Source: CAUZEO01 sp963578625 (GTDB lineage Bacteria > Verrucomicrobiota > Kiritimatiellia > SLOV01). Taken from it: DNA of 16,414 nucleotides. The stretch is from NCBI GenBank assembly GCA_963578625.1, contig CAUZEO010000079.1:1-16414 (forward strand), in the 5' to 3' direction. Positions 1 to 7,547 of this stretch are shown one piece after another; position 1 is the first letter of the stretch; every line of letters starts with the position of its first letter. The position numbers were made by a program, and so were the translations under genes. The notes beneath the pieces were generated by a model, which worked only from the letters and a program-made list of their open reading frames with translations, did not search any database and was not told the origin of the DNA.

Positions 1-12
1 TTTTGTACAGGA

Positions 13-876
13 ATGAAGGGAATCATACTTGCCGGCGGGTCAGGTACGCGCCTCTATCCGATCACCAAGGCCATCAGCAAACAGATCGTACCGGTGTACG
101 ACAAGCCGATGATCTATTATCCCCTATCGACACTGATGTTGGCGGGTATCCGGGACATCCTGGTTATTTCCACCCCGCGGGATGTTCCCCTGTTCCAATC
201 CCTGCTTGGCGACGGAAGCGGGCTGGGCTGCAGCATCGAATACGCAGAACAACCTGAACCGGAAGGCCTGGCCCAGGCCTTTCTCATTGGTGAATCCTTT
301 ATCGGGAACGAAAAGGTCGCGCTGATCCTGGGCGACAATATTTTCTATGGAAGCGGTCTCGCCGAGCTTCTGCAGACACATCGCGATCCGGACGGGGGTG
401 TCATTTTCGCGTACCATGTCGACGACCCGAACCGGTATGGAGTCGTGGAACTCGATTCGCAGCATCATGCCCGATCCATTGAAGAAAAGCCCAAGGTCCC
501 GAAATCGAATTTTGCAATACCCGGCCTGTACCTCTTCGACAACCAGGTCGTGGAAATCGCAAAAGGGCTGAAGCCCAGCGGGCGCGGGGAACTGGAAATC
601 ACGGATGTCAATCGGCACTATCTCGATGCAGGCCGGTTGCAGGTGGCGATTCTGGGACGCGGATATGCCTGGCTGGACACCGGCACCTTTCATTCGCTCA
701 TGCAGGCATCTTCCTTCGTGCAGTTAATCGAAGAGAGGCAGGGATTGAAGATCGGATGCATCGAAGAGGTCGCCTACAACATGGGTTTCATTTCGCAGGA
801 TGAATTGAAAGAGATCGCCGAACCGTTAGCGAACAACGGGTATGGGCAATACCTCCTCAGCCTAATTCGCCCATAA
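13..876 (+). CDS. rmlA: Glucose-1-phosphate thymidylyltransferase (RmlA)
   Basis: Makes dTDP-glucose from dTTP and glucose-1-phosphate in the cytoplasm, the first step towards dTDP-L-rhamnose and other dTDP-deoxysugars for surface polysaccharides. The 287-residue product has the usual family length. It opens with the nucleotide-binding signature LAGGSGTRLYP (residues 6-16; R13), followed by QIVPVYDKPMIYYPLS (from residue 24), then EYAEQPEPEGLAQAF, the metal and sugar site LGDNIFYG, and GYAWLDTGT near the C-terminal third. The ATG at 13 is the canonical family start (MKGIILAGG), though the AGGA before it is too close to be a good ribosome site. The gene is complete and undisrupted, unlike many neighbours. 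RmlB, C and D are not in the window. The family is certain; a preference for dTTP is inferred from similarity. Confidence 0.96.
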   Translation: MKGIILAGGSGTRLYPITKAISKQIVPVYDKPMIYYPLSTLMLAGIRDILVISTPRDVPLFQSLLGDGSGLGCSIEYAEQPEPEGLAQAFLIGESFIGNEKVALILGDNIFYGSGLAELLQTHRDPDGGVIFAYHVDDPNRYGVVELDSQHHARSIEEKPKVPKSNFAIPGLYLFDNQVVEIAKGLKPSGRGELEITDVNRHYLDAGRLQVAILGRGYAWLDTGTFHSLMQASSFVQLIEERQGLKIGCIEEVAYNMGFISQDELKEIAEPLANNGYGQYLLSLIRP

Positions 877-929
877 ACCTTCTCCTGGCGGGTTCCGTTG
901 AACTTCTCTTCATCGGCCTGCACACCCTT

Positions 930-1361
930 TACGATAATCCCCTCATGGGGACTCCTAGAACTTCGGCGCCCGCAGGATCGCGATCGCATTCCTGCCCGGC
1001 CCATTACTGGAATTCAACCAGGCTGCGATAAAAGACCAGAAAGATATCAGCCGAAGCATTGCGCGCAATGGAAGGCTACGCCTGGCCCGGAAACGTCCGC
1101 GAGTTGGAGAATCGCATCACGCCGGCAGTGATCATGACGGAAGGCCGGAAAGGAACCCACTATGATCTGGAACTTGCGCGAGATGGCGACGACGCCTGGA
1201 TACCGACGCTGAAGGAAGCCCGCAATCAAGAGGAACGCGCCCTCGTTACGCGCGCCTTGCAACGGGACGACGGCAACGTATCCAAGGCCGCGGAAGAATT
1301 GGAAATAAGCCGTCCAACTCTTTATGAACTGATGGAGTGGCTGAACATCGAGAAACCGTAA
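930..1361 (+). pseudogene. Sigma-54-dependent response regulator remnant (PrsR-like), frameshifted
   Basis: The readable part from 1059 gives AMEGYAWPGNVRELENRI, the end of an AAA+ sigma-54 activator domain, then a Fis-type helix-turn-helix (GNVSKAAEELEISRPTLYEL) ending in IEKP. The wording resembles PrsR, the regulator of PEP-CTERM/exopolysaccharide clusters. Upstream, the same protein continues in other frames: LLEFNQAAIKDQKDIS (about 998-1048) is one frame off, and LRRPQDRDRI (about 960-990) is in a third frame, resembling the 'PPLRxRxxDI' motif of the family. At least two frameshifts plus loss of the receiver domain and Walker motifs make this a decayed 3' remnant. A short product from TTG 1059 (100 residues) could bind DNA but could not activate sigma-54 polymerase. 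Its place near sugar genes fits a lost polysaccharide regulator. Confidence 0.75.
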
Positions 1362-1387
1362 CGAATGTTGGGCGGCCATGCTCCGTG

Positions 1388-1432
1388 TAGCGGAAGTCGC
1401 CGAGACTTCCGGTCGGCGACTTACACGCCCGG
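1388..1432. repeat. Dispersed palindromic repeat, copy 1
   Basis: An 8-bp perfect stem CGGAAGTC/GACTTCCG (1391-1398 and 1404-1411) encloses the 5-base loop gccga, followed by ggtcggc and a weaker match ending in cccgg. The same roughly 45-base unit recurs at 13808-13852. It lies between the regulator remnant and the TPR remnant. A REP- or MITE-like intergenic element is the likely class. The second arm lacks a T-run, so a Rho-independent terminator is unlikely. Confidence 0.75.
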
Positions 1433-1500
1433 ATTTGCCACAAAGAGCCTCAACCAACACGGAACCAACGTTTGGAGTGCGCCGCTCCGCGCCGCTTTGG

Positions 1501-1536
1501 ATTGGTCGTTCCAATACCGCTGGACTGTCTGTCCAG
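1501..1536. repeat. Two further adjacent hairpins with 5-base loops
   Basis: ATTGG-tcgtt-CCAAT (1501-1515) is followed four bases later by CTGGAC-tgtct-GTCCAG (1520-1536). Both stems are perfect and both loops are 5 bases, like the hairpin at 1391-1411. Just before them, 1471-1500 carries an imperfect palindrome (TTTGGAGTGCG ... CCGCTTTGG). The block 1391-1536 is therefore palindrome-rich non-coding DNA between two gene remnants. Confidence 0.65.
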
Positions 1537-1559
1537 AGACGTGGTTGGACGAGTTAGTC

Positions 1560-1859
1560 TTACTTTTGGCTCAATAACTGTTTCGCTTCCGCCGCATGAT
1601 TCGAGTCCGGATCCAACTTGAGTGCCTTCTTCAGCAACTCTTCTGCCTGCGGCGCATTATTCTGTCCGGCCCGGCAAAATCCCAGCAGGTATATCGCCTC
1701 CGAATCGCCCGGTCTGCGGGTAATCGTCTCTTCCAGTAGTTGGCCGGCCCAGTCGAATTCTTTCCGCCCATATGCAACTTTTCCCAGGAGAAAGGACACG
1801 TCCGGATCCTCGGGCAGCAGCGCCCTTGCTTTCGATGCCAGTTCGTACGCTCGCAGTGT
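1560..1859 (-). pseudogene. TPR-repeat protein, 3' fragment
   Basis: Reading in from 1859 the frame gives LRAYELASKARALLPEDPDVSFLLG, then residues of a second and third tetratricopeptide unit, SEAIYLLGFCRAGQNNAPQA and EELLKKALKLDPDSNHA, ending LLSQK. The helix-turn-helix periodicity and the P-D-x-x-x turns are typical of TPR proteins. The tail looks natural but the front is missing: at about 1850-1860 TPR similarity stops and an unrelated gene starts on the other strand. A GTG at 1797-1799 could give a 79-residue product, but TPR sequence continues upstream of it, so it is not the original start. Possibly the tail of a PEP-CTERM/exopolysaccharide TPR protein; that assignment is inference from context. 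Confidence 0.7.
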
Positions 1860-2917
1860 TCGTAGCGACGGAGGCGAATGGCCCCGGGTACGACGACTTT
1901 ACCAGGTATTCCCGACTGGAGAAACAGCAGGGAACCGGGGCACCGTGGATTCCCGTGACGGGATACGACAGGATTACCGGTGACAACTCGCTGGTGATGT
2001 GCCCCATGAATAGCCAGGAGGCCTCGTGCACCCTGTTCCGCGCAACCGCATGGCTTGAAAGGAACACAGCCCTGGAAGGCGACGCGGACGGCGACGGTAT
2101 CCTGGAAGGGTGGGAATCGCAGTACTTCTCAGCGTCCAACTTCGATACATCCACGTTCGGCGATACGGACCGTGACGGATTATCGAACATGCAGGAATTC
2201 ATCTACGGGACGAATCCCGGGGACGGTACGAGCTACTTCTCGGTTCGAATTTCGGTAGAGGGCGGGAATCCCCGGGTCACCTTCTCGACAGTCAACTCCA
2301 ATGCAGCCGGATACGAAAACCTCGATCGTTTCTACCGCCTCGAAGAAGGAGATCCGACCACGGGAACCTGGTCCCCGGTGCCCGGATATAAACGCATCCC
2401 GGCGACCGATGGAATAGTGAGCTACAGCATCAACGCGTCCAGCGGCGCCTGCTCGTTGTACCGCGTGGCTGCGTGGCTTGAAAGCAGTACCACAAGTTCC
2501 GTGACATACAGCGACAACGATGGGCTTCCAGACACCTGGGAAATGTCCACTTTCGTATTGGATGGCGTGGACGGCGGTCCTGTCGCCGATCCGGACGGCG
2601 ACCACTTTTCGAATGTTCAGGAGTTCGTCTTCGGGACCGATTCTCGCAGCGGCACAAGTTTTGCGGCCGTTAACATCAGATTTGCAAATGGATCCCCACA
2701 GGTATATTTCCCGACAATCGCGGCCTCGGGAACAGGATATGACGGCCTGGTTCGATACTATCGCTTGAAGAAGTGCATCTCCGGATCGGGCACCTGGCAG
2801 ACCGTCATCGGATACGAAAAAGTTCCAGGGAACGGGACCGAGGTACAATACAATGTGCATCCCCAGTCGAATCCCTGCACCCTGTTCGGCCTGGAGGCGT
2901 GGCTCGAAAGCCAATAA
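1853..2917 (+). pseudogene. Secreted protein with thrombospondin type 3 calcium-binding repeats, 5'-truncated
   Basis: The frame encodes three long repeats, each with a beta-rich part followed by a calcium-binding linker. The beta part recurs as VFVATEANGPGYDDFTRYSRL, VTFSTVNSNAAGYENLDRFY and VYFPTIAASGTGYDGLVRYY, and ends ATAWLE, AAWLES, EAWLES. The linkers carry Asp ladders: DADGDGILEGWE, DTDRDGLSNMQEFIYGTNP, DNDGLPDTWE and DPDGDHFSNVQEFVFGTD. Known TSP3 proteins are exported and bind calcium at these Asp residues. The first repeat begins abruptly at about 1853-1857 and there is no signal peptide, so the front of the gene is lost. The frame stays open back to 1772, but that part only antisenses the TPR remnant and is probably not translated. 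The stop after WLESQ matches the repeat boundary and is probably the natural end. Confidence 0.75.
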
Positions 2918-2953
2918 AACAATCTTCGGATAACGCCGGCATATGCAGGCGGT

Positions 2954-3499
2954 TCACATTGATCCGTAATATTCGTAGATGTCCTCCAGAAGAACCTGGT
3001 CTGCAGCCGCCGGTTTCGCAAAGGCAGCCGCCGGAAGTTTCGAAAACCGACCCGCATAGAAAATCAGAGGTTCCGCCTCGTGCACTTCCCCGGCAACGCA
3101 CCTGCCGATGAAGATGTCGTGGTCGCCCCCGGGCACGACCTGGATGACCCTGCAATCGATATAGGCCAGCGAATCCTTCAGAACCGGCGCGCCGGTTTCA
3201 GCCACATCCGTCAGCAGATCGGAGAAATCCTTGGGGCCGTTGGTGGCGAACCTTCGCGCGACTTCCTCCTGGCTGGTGGTCAGCAAATTCAAGGCAAACA
3301 CCTGGGAGGAAACCAGGATCTTATGCATATTGTTTTCCCGATTCACCGAAATCAGGACCAGCGGCGGATCAAGCGATAGCGAGGTAACCGAGTTTACAGT
3401 CATCCCGTATGGCTTGTCATCGAACGTAGAGGTCGCGAGCGCGACACCGGTCGCGAATCGTCCCATAATTTGCCGCTGCGCATCACCACCAAACGTCAT
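2954..3499 (-). CDS. Flavin reductase-like FMN-binding protein
   Basis: A complete 181-residue flavin reductase domain protein of the split-barrel FMN-binding superfamily (DIM6/NTAB type). Recognisable parts are the N-terminal IMGRFATGVALATS, the FMN-binding strand-loop GMTVNSVTSLSLDPPLVLISV, FALNLLTTSQEEVARRFA, and the late strand GDHDIFIGRCVAGEV before LIFYAGRF. Such proteins reduce free FMN or FAD with NAD(P)H, often supplying a partner monooxygenase; the partner here is unknown. Its ATG overlaps the stop of the upstream oxidoreductase part by 4 bases, so the two are probably translationally coupled. It is the last gene of the minus-strand operon and converges with the TSP3 gene. Confidence 0.88.
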   Translation of the reverse strand: MTFGGDAQRQIMGRFATGVALATSTFDDKPYGMTVNSVTSLSLDPPLVLISVNRENNMHKILVSSQVFALNLLTTSQEEVARRFATNGPKDFSDLLTDVAETGAPVLKDSLAYIDCRVIQVVPGGDHDIFIGRCVAGEVHEAEPLIFYAGRFSKLPAAAFAKPAAADQVLLEDIYEYYGSM

Positions 3500-4653
3500 A
3501 CGATTGTTCCTGTTCCCGAAAAGCTATCCTGATCAGCCGGGTTCTTAAACTCAAACGTTTTCTTGACGCTGCGGATCGGCAGTTCACTCGGATCGATATG
3601 GCGGTCGAACTTCGTTCTGTCGCCGGTCAGGATGGCTTCCCCCGATTCGAGGCCGGCCAGAGTAGCAATATCCAAGTCGGTGCGACTGACGAAATAGAGA
3701 TTCTGAAATTGTTTGAGATCGTCCAGAAAGCTCGCCTTCATTCGGGCCATCCAATTGTGCCTGTTTTGAGATGCATCCGCACCCGGCAGCCGCAATACGA
3801 GATTGTCGAAACAATGGGCGGAGTCTTCAATCAGGGTGGATTTCAAGCACTCTGTCAGGGCCAATGCCACGAGTTCGTCGTTCGTCCGCTCCAGTAAGCG
3901 CTCGCCCTCGTTGCAATAGAATTCGCAGCAGAGAGATGTTTTTCCTTTCGGCACCATCTCGTCGTGGATCGCGGCATAGTTGGTAATCCGACCGATCCGC
4001 GTTTTGGGGCAAGTTACGTTCAGCCAGGCATGAGGAAATCGCGGGCTTTCATCCAGGAACAGATAGACGAGAACGATGGTTCTCCGCGGCGCGGACGGCG
4101 ATCCCTGCGCTCCACCGGCATCGTCGGCGCGCCCGCCGGGCATCGTGATGACCTGGTTCGCGAAGGATGAACTGAGCAGCTCTTGCCACAGCAGAATCCG
4201 GCAAAAAAAACCTCTCTCTTCACTCCCGAACTTGCTTGCGAACGTGTTTGGCATCGGGTCATGAATGTCCAAAATAATCTTTGCGCCGAAAACTTTCGCG
4301 ACAACGGTGCTGAATACAAGAAAATCTGGCATGTTGTTTACATGGATCACCCTGTATCGCCTTTTCAGGAACTGCACCGATGTCTTAATAAAACACAGGA
4401 TGAAAAAGCGAAGATAGGCAATCATGTAGAGGAGGCGGTCTCCGCCTCGATAACGTGACTGTAAAAGATGATACACAGTGACACCCCGCAGAACTTGAAC
4501 CGGAGGGTCCCCGGGACGACGCAGCGCAAAAAAATCCACTTCCATTCCCGCCGCCACAGCGGCTTCAGCTTCTCGAATGACCCTCGGATCGGACTGATAA
4601 TACGTATAAGCGATCATCAGACAGGCATCGGGCCTTTTCTCGCCAACGTTCAC
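3496..4653 (-). CDS. Chimeric ORF: GT4-type glycosyltransferase N-terminus joined to FAD-dependent oxidoreductase C-terminus
   Basis: Residues 1-170 look like the acceptor-binding half of a GT-B glycosyltransferase: SDPRVIREAEAAVAAGMEVD, VIHVNNMPDFLVFSTVVAK, IILDIHDPMPNTF. The donor-nucleotide half is absent. After a Gly/Ala/Pro-rich stretch (about residues 172-190) the sequence becomes the tail of an amine-oxidase or protoporphyrinogen-oxidase-like flavoprotein: TIVLVYLFLDE, FPHAWLNVTCPKTRIGRITN, KTSLCCEFYCNEG, LVLRLPGADASQNRHNW and the FAD-site NLYFVSRTDLDIATLAGLES. The FAD Rossmann motif is absent. Neither enzyme is complete, so the fusion is probably inactive despite an intact 385-residue frame. 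The ATG overlaps the stop of the deacetylase and the stop overlaps the flavin reductase start, both by 4 bases. A deletion between two genes of one operon, or an assembly join near 4080-4143, would explain it. Confidence 0.8.
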   Translation of the reverse strand: MNVGEKRPDACLMIAYTYYQSDPRVIREAEAAVAAGMEVDFFALRRPGDPPVQVLRGVTVYHLLQSRYRGGDRLLYMIAYLRFFILCFIKTSVQFLKRRYRVIHVNNMPDFLVFSTVVAKVFGAKIILDIHDPMPNTFASKFGSEERGFFCRILLWQELLSSSFANQVITMPGGRADDAGGAQGSPSAPRRTIVLVYLFLDESPRFPHAWLNVTCPKTRIGRITNYAAIHDEMVPKGKTSLCCEFYCNEGERLLERTNDELVALALTECLKSTLIEDSAHCFDNLVLRLPGADASQNRHNWMARMKASFLDDLKQFQNLYFVSRTDLDIATLAGLESGEAILTGDRTKFDRHIDPSELPIRSVKKTFEFKNPADQDSFSGTGTIV

Positions 4654-5348
4654 TGCAAGACTCTACTCTCGGTGCTCTCAACGATCGCCTGAAATTGCCG
4701 GACGAGATTGGGGTCATCGAGTATGCCCTCGGGATGGACCAGCATCACTACATCTGTTTTCCCGGCCCGGTCGAGAAGCCAGTCAATATCGAATTTTTCG
4801 GTGTCACGCCACGGTGGCTCGAGCCAGAATGCGGACGGATACCAAACCAAATCCCCACTCAACGACTCCGGCTGGATGGAGGGGTCTTCCAGGTTTCCGA
4901 AGAAAACATTCATTTCAACCTGTTCGGCCCGTTCGAGGTACCGCGCCGGTTCGTACGGGGCATGATGCCGGCGCCCGAATTTAGCGCCTCCAGACCCATG
5001 TTTGGAAAAGGATCGAATTCTCTTCCCTGTGTTTCTCTCCAGCAGTCGAAGTTCACGCTCGAACGTGTCAAACGATCGGGCATCCTCTAGATGAAGCCCG
5101 ATCTCATGCCCGCCGGCGGCAACCATCTCGAGGATGTTATCAGATGGGAGCGTGCACCTGCGGAAGAAAGCATGCGCACGCGCTCCACAATCGCCGAGCA
5201 TTTCAAGCATTCGCTTCAACTCCGTCAAATATCCGAATGATTCCATTCTCGGGAGCCAGAGATCGCTGCCGCACCGACTCAACAAGTGCCGCGTTATCGG
5301 CCTCTTCCCATAAGGCCGATCGACATCGATTCGGATGATGATGGCCAT
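4650..5348 (-). CDS. Polysaccharide deacetylase-like (NodB homology) protein
   Basis: A 232-residue protein with NodB-domain landmarks: the Asp motif IIIRIDVDRP (D8/D10) at the N-terminus, HAFFRRCTLP as the second strand, GGHEIGLHLEDA (H81, H86) as the metal motif, FSKHGSGG at about 114-121, and VMLVHPEG (H205) near the end. The family removes N-acetyl groups from polysaccharides or precursors. In the usual motif the last position of H-[ST]-x-x-H is His; here the equivalent residue after H86 is Ala90, so metal binding may be altered. There is no signal peptide, suggesting action in the cytoplasm or on a lipid-linked or nucleotide-linked precursor. It lies in the polysaccharide operon, 82 bases after the aminotransferase and overlapping the next ORF by 4 bases. 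Confidence 0.8.
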   Translation of the reverse strand: MAIIIRIDVDRPYGKRPITRHLLSRCGSDLWLPRMESFGYLTELKRMLEMLGDCGARAHAFFRRCTLPSDNILEMVAAGGHEIGLHLEDARSFDTFERELRLLERNTGKRIRSFSKHGSGGAKFGRRHHAPYEPARYLERAEQVEMNVFFGNLEDPSIQPESLSGDLVWYPSAFWLEPPWRDTEKFDIDWLLDRAGKTDVVMLVHPEGILDDPNLVRQFQAIVESTESRVLQ

Positions 5349-5430
5349 TTCCGTACTGCTTTACGTTCCAGAAGTATAGCGACTCGTTCACCGGACCATT
5401 GCGTACGCCCCGCAACCGTCCAGGCTTCAT

Positions 5431-6630
5431 TCAACCGGTCTTGCTCGCTGAAAATTCATCCAACAGGCATTGGTGAGCGGTTGCGACCACGTACTCGGCC
5501 TGTTGATCGGTCAACTCCGGGTAAACCGGTAGAGCAAGCGTGTCCCTTGCCGCCTGTTCACTCTCGGGGAAATCACCCTTTGAATATTCAAGATAGGAAA
5601 AGCACTCCTGGAGATGCATCGGCACGGGATAGTAAATCTCGGTGCTCACGCCCTTCGATCGCAACTCTTCCCTGAACCGGTCCCGTTCCGCGGTCCGAAT
5701 CACATACTGATTGAATATGTGACGGTCCGTCATGACACTCGGCAAAATGATCCAGGGGGCTTCCGTTTCCGACTCAGATTCCTGGCCTGAATTTAGGCTG
5801 GTGCCCGCACTGTCGTATACATTGAGGCCCGTCGCGCTGAAAAGAACGCGATATCGTTCGGCATTGTACCGGCGGGCATTTGTCCAGTCGTCGAGATACT
5901 TGAGCTTGACCAGGACAATCGCCGCTTGCATCGCGTCAAGTCGAAAGTTACCGCCAACCATCTTGTGATAATACTTCGGATTGGATCCATGCGAGCGCAA
6001 ATCCCGCAATTTTTCCGCGCGATCCGCGTCGTTGGTTACGACGATTCCACCATCTCCGGCGGCTCCAAGGTTCTTGGAAGGAAAAAAAGAAAAACATCCG
6101 TAAGCGCTTTGCGATCCCGCGCGCCGGCCGCCGTGCTCCGCACCAATGGCTTGGGCCGCATCCTCGATCACCGTCAGGTTATGTTTTCGCGCTACCTCGA
6201 GAATGGCATCCATGTCGCACATCTGCCCATATAAGTGGACAGGGATAATTGCCCGGGTGCGGCCTGTCACTTTCGCCTCAACCTGGGTCGCATCGATATT
6301 GTATGTCACCGGATCAATGTCGACAAAGACCGCTTTCGCGCCGACTCGAGCGATGGAACCAACCGTCGCAAAAAAAGTGAAAGGAGTTGTAATTACCTCA
6401 TCGCCAGGGCCAATGCCTTCCGCCATCAGGCAGATGAGCAGTGCGTCCGACCCCGATGACACCCCCACTCCAAATGAACACCCGCTGTATTCCGCAATGG
6501 CTTTTTCGCACTCCTGAACTTTCGGACCCAGGATGAAGCGTTGCGATTCCATGACTTCTGCTACCGCGGCGTTCAATTCATGCTTCAAGCCCTGGTACTG
6601 CGCTTGGAGATCCAGCAAAGGAATCTTCAT
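5431..6630 (-). CDS. DegT/DnrJ/EryC1/StrS aminotransferase, probably WbpE/WlbC type
   Basis: A PLP-dependent sugar aminotransferase of 399 residues. It starts with MKIPLLDLQAQY, has the PLP region GVGVSSGSDALLICL, TTPFTFFATVGSIAR, the cofactor-stacking VIEDAAQAIGAEHGG (D157) and the Schiff-base lysine in FSFFPSKNLGAAGDGG (K186), then GGNFRLDAMQAAIVLVKLKYL and the C-terminal STEIYYPVPMHLQECF. By neighbourhood with a WlbB/WbpD acetyltransferase it probably makes UDP-2-acetamido-3-amino-glucuronate from the 3-keto-sugar; this substrate is inferred. An insertion of about 20 residues rich in Ser/Glu/Gly around residues 276-292 (SGQESESETEAP) is unusual for the family. Its ATG overlaps the upstream stop by 4 bases. 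Confidence 0.93.
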   Translation of the reverse strand: MKIPLLDLQAQYQGLKHELNAAVAEVMESQRFILGPKVQECEKAIAEYSGCSFGVGVSSGSDALLICLMAEGIGPGDEVITTPFTFFATVGSIARVGAKAVFVDIDPVTYNIDATQVEAKVTGRTRAIIPVHLYGQMCDMDAILEVARKHNLTVIEDAAQAIGAEHGGRRAGSQSAYGCFSFFPSKNLGAAGDGGIVVTNDADRAEKLRDLRSHGSNPKYYHKMVGGNFRLDAMQAAIVLVKLKYLDDWTNARRYNAERYRVLFSATGLNVYDSAGTSLNSGQESESETEAPWIILPSVMTDRHIFNQYVIRTAERDRFREELRSKGVSTEIYYPVPMHLQECFSYLEYSKGDFPESEQAARDTLALPVYPELTDQQAEYVVATAHQCLLDEFSASKTG

Positions 6631-7547
6631 GATGAAACCGATGTCTGCTTAAATTCTCCGTACGGCCTGGTACCCCATTGGTCACCTTGAGGCAACGGAG
6701 CATCCTCATCCAAATCAAGACACCGAACGATTCCCGGCTCGGTCTCCTGGTAGCGATATCCGCTTTCGGCACAGCGCATGATCCCGCCCGAGTCGGGAGA
6801 ACCCAGGCGATGGCCGTGACGACTCATCCAACCAACGAATCGGGCGGGATGGCCAATGACGAGCGCATAATCACTGATGTCTTTGGTTCCCACCGCGCCG
6901 GCTCCCACGAATGCGTATCGTCCAGCGGTGACTCCACATACGACAGTCGCGTTAGCGCCGATGGTCGAGCCTTTCTTGATGACGGTCTTCTCATAGAGTG
7001 CATGGCGGGTGATCTGGGAACGCGGATTGGTCACATTTGTCAGGACACAAGAGGGCCCCAGAAACACATCGTCTTCGATAACGATGCCCGCGTACACCGA
7101 GACGTTGTTCTGGATTTTCACGTTAGCGCCGATGACGGTTCCGGCGTCGATATTCACATTCTGCCCGACTACGCACCGCGCACCTATTTTCGCGCCTTTC
7201 ATCACATGGCTGAAATGCCATATTTGGGTACCTTCCCCTACTTCCGCGCCGTCATCGAGAAAAGCTGATTCGTGAACGTAAAATCCCGGCGATCCCGGCG
7301 GCGCGCCCTTCGTCGAACCTGTATCTATTGCAGATCCACCGTGCGAAATGGACTGTTGGCATGCGTCAAGAACGCGAAGAACTCCCAATCCCTCCCGCGC
7401 ATCGGTGACCGGCGCCTTGCGCGAAGCGACGCAATCCAAAAAATGTCTACACTCTTCATTCAATGGTTCATTCGGCTCGATCTCGACGACTTCGCCTTGT
7501 GCCTTCACCGCCATCGGCACGCGATTCTTCCACTCCACGGGGTGTTA
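6627..7547 (-). pseudogene. WlbA-type dehydrogenase tail fused to WlbB/WbpD-type N-acetyltransferase; 5'-truncated
   Basis: Residues 1 to about 65 (from GTG 7538) match the C-terminus of a Gfo/Idh/MocA dehydrogenase (EPLNEECRHFLDCVASRKAP, GLGVLRVLDACQ). Residues 86-240 are a left-handed beta-helix acetyltransferase with hexapeptide repeats: GEGTQIWHFSHVMKGAKIG, VVGQNVNIDAGTVIGANVKI, EDDVFLGPSCVLTNVTNPRS, GHPARFVGWMSRHG. A Cys-containing tail follows (MRCAESGYRY, IVRCLDLDEDAPLP), as is usual for WlbB/WbpD. The acetyltransferase part is complete and may work: it would acetylate the 3-amino group of UDP-2-acetamido-3-amino-glucuronate. The dehydrogenase lacks its whole NAD-binding domain, since an in-frame TAA (7545-7547) precedes HPVEWKNR. 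Whether the missing part is lost or a full fusion existed cannot be told from here. Confidence 0.82.

Noticed and set aside
124..693. Long minus-strand open frame opposite rmlA
   Set aside because: Shadow of the rmlA coding strand, without recognisable motifs or ribosome site.
2180..2914. Minus-strand open frame of 244 codons opposite the TSP3-repeat gene
   Set aside because: The plus strand carries clear repeats; the antisense frame only mirrors its codon bias.
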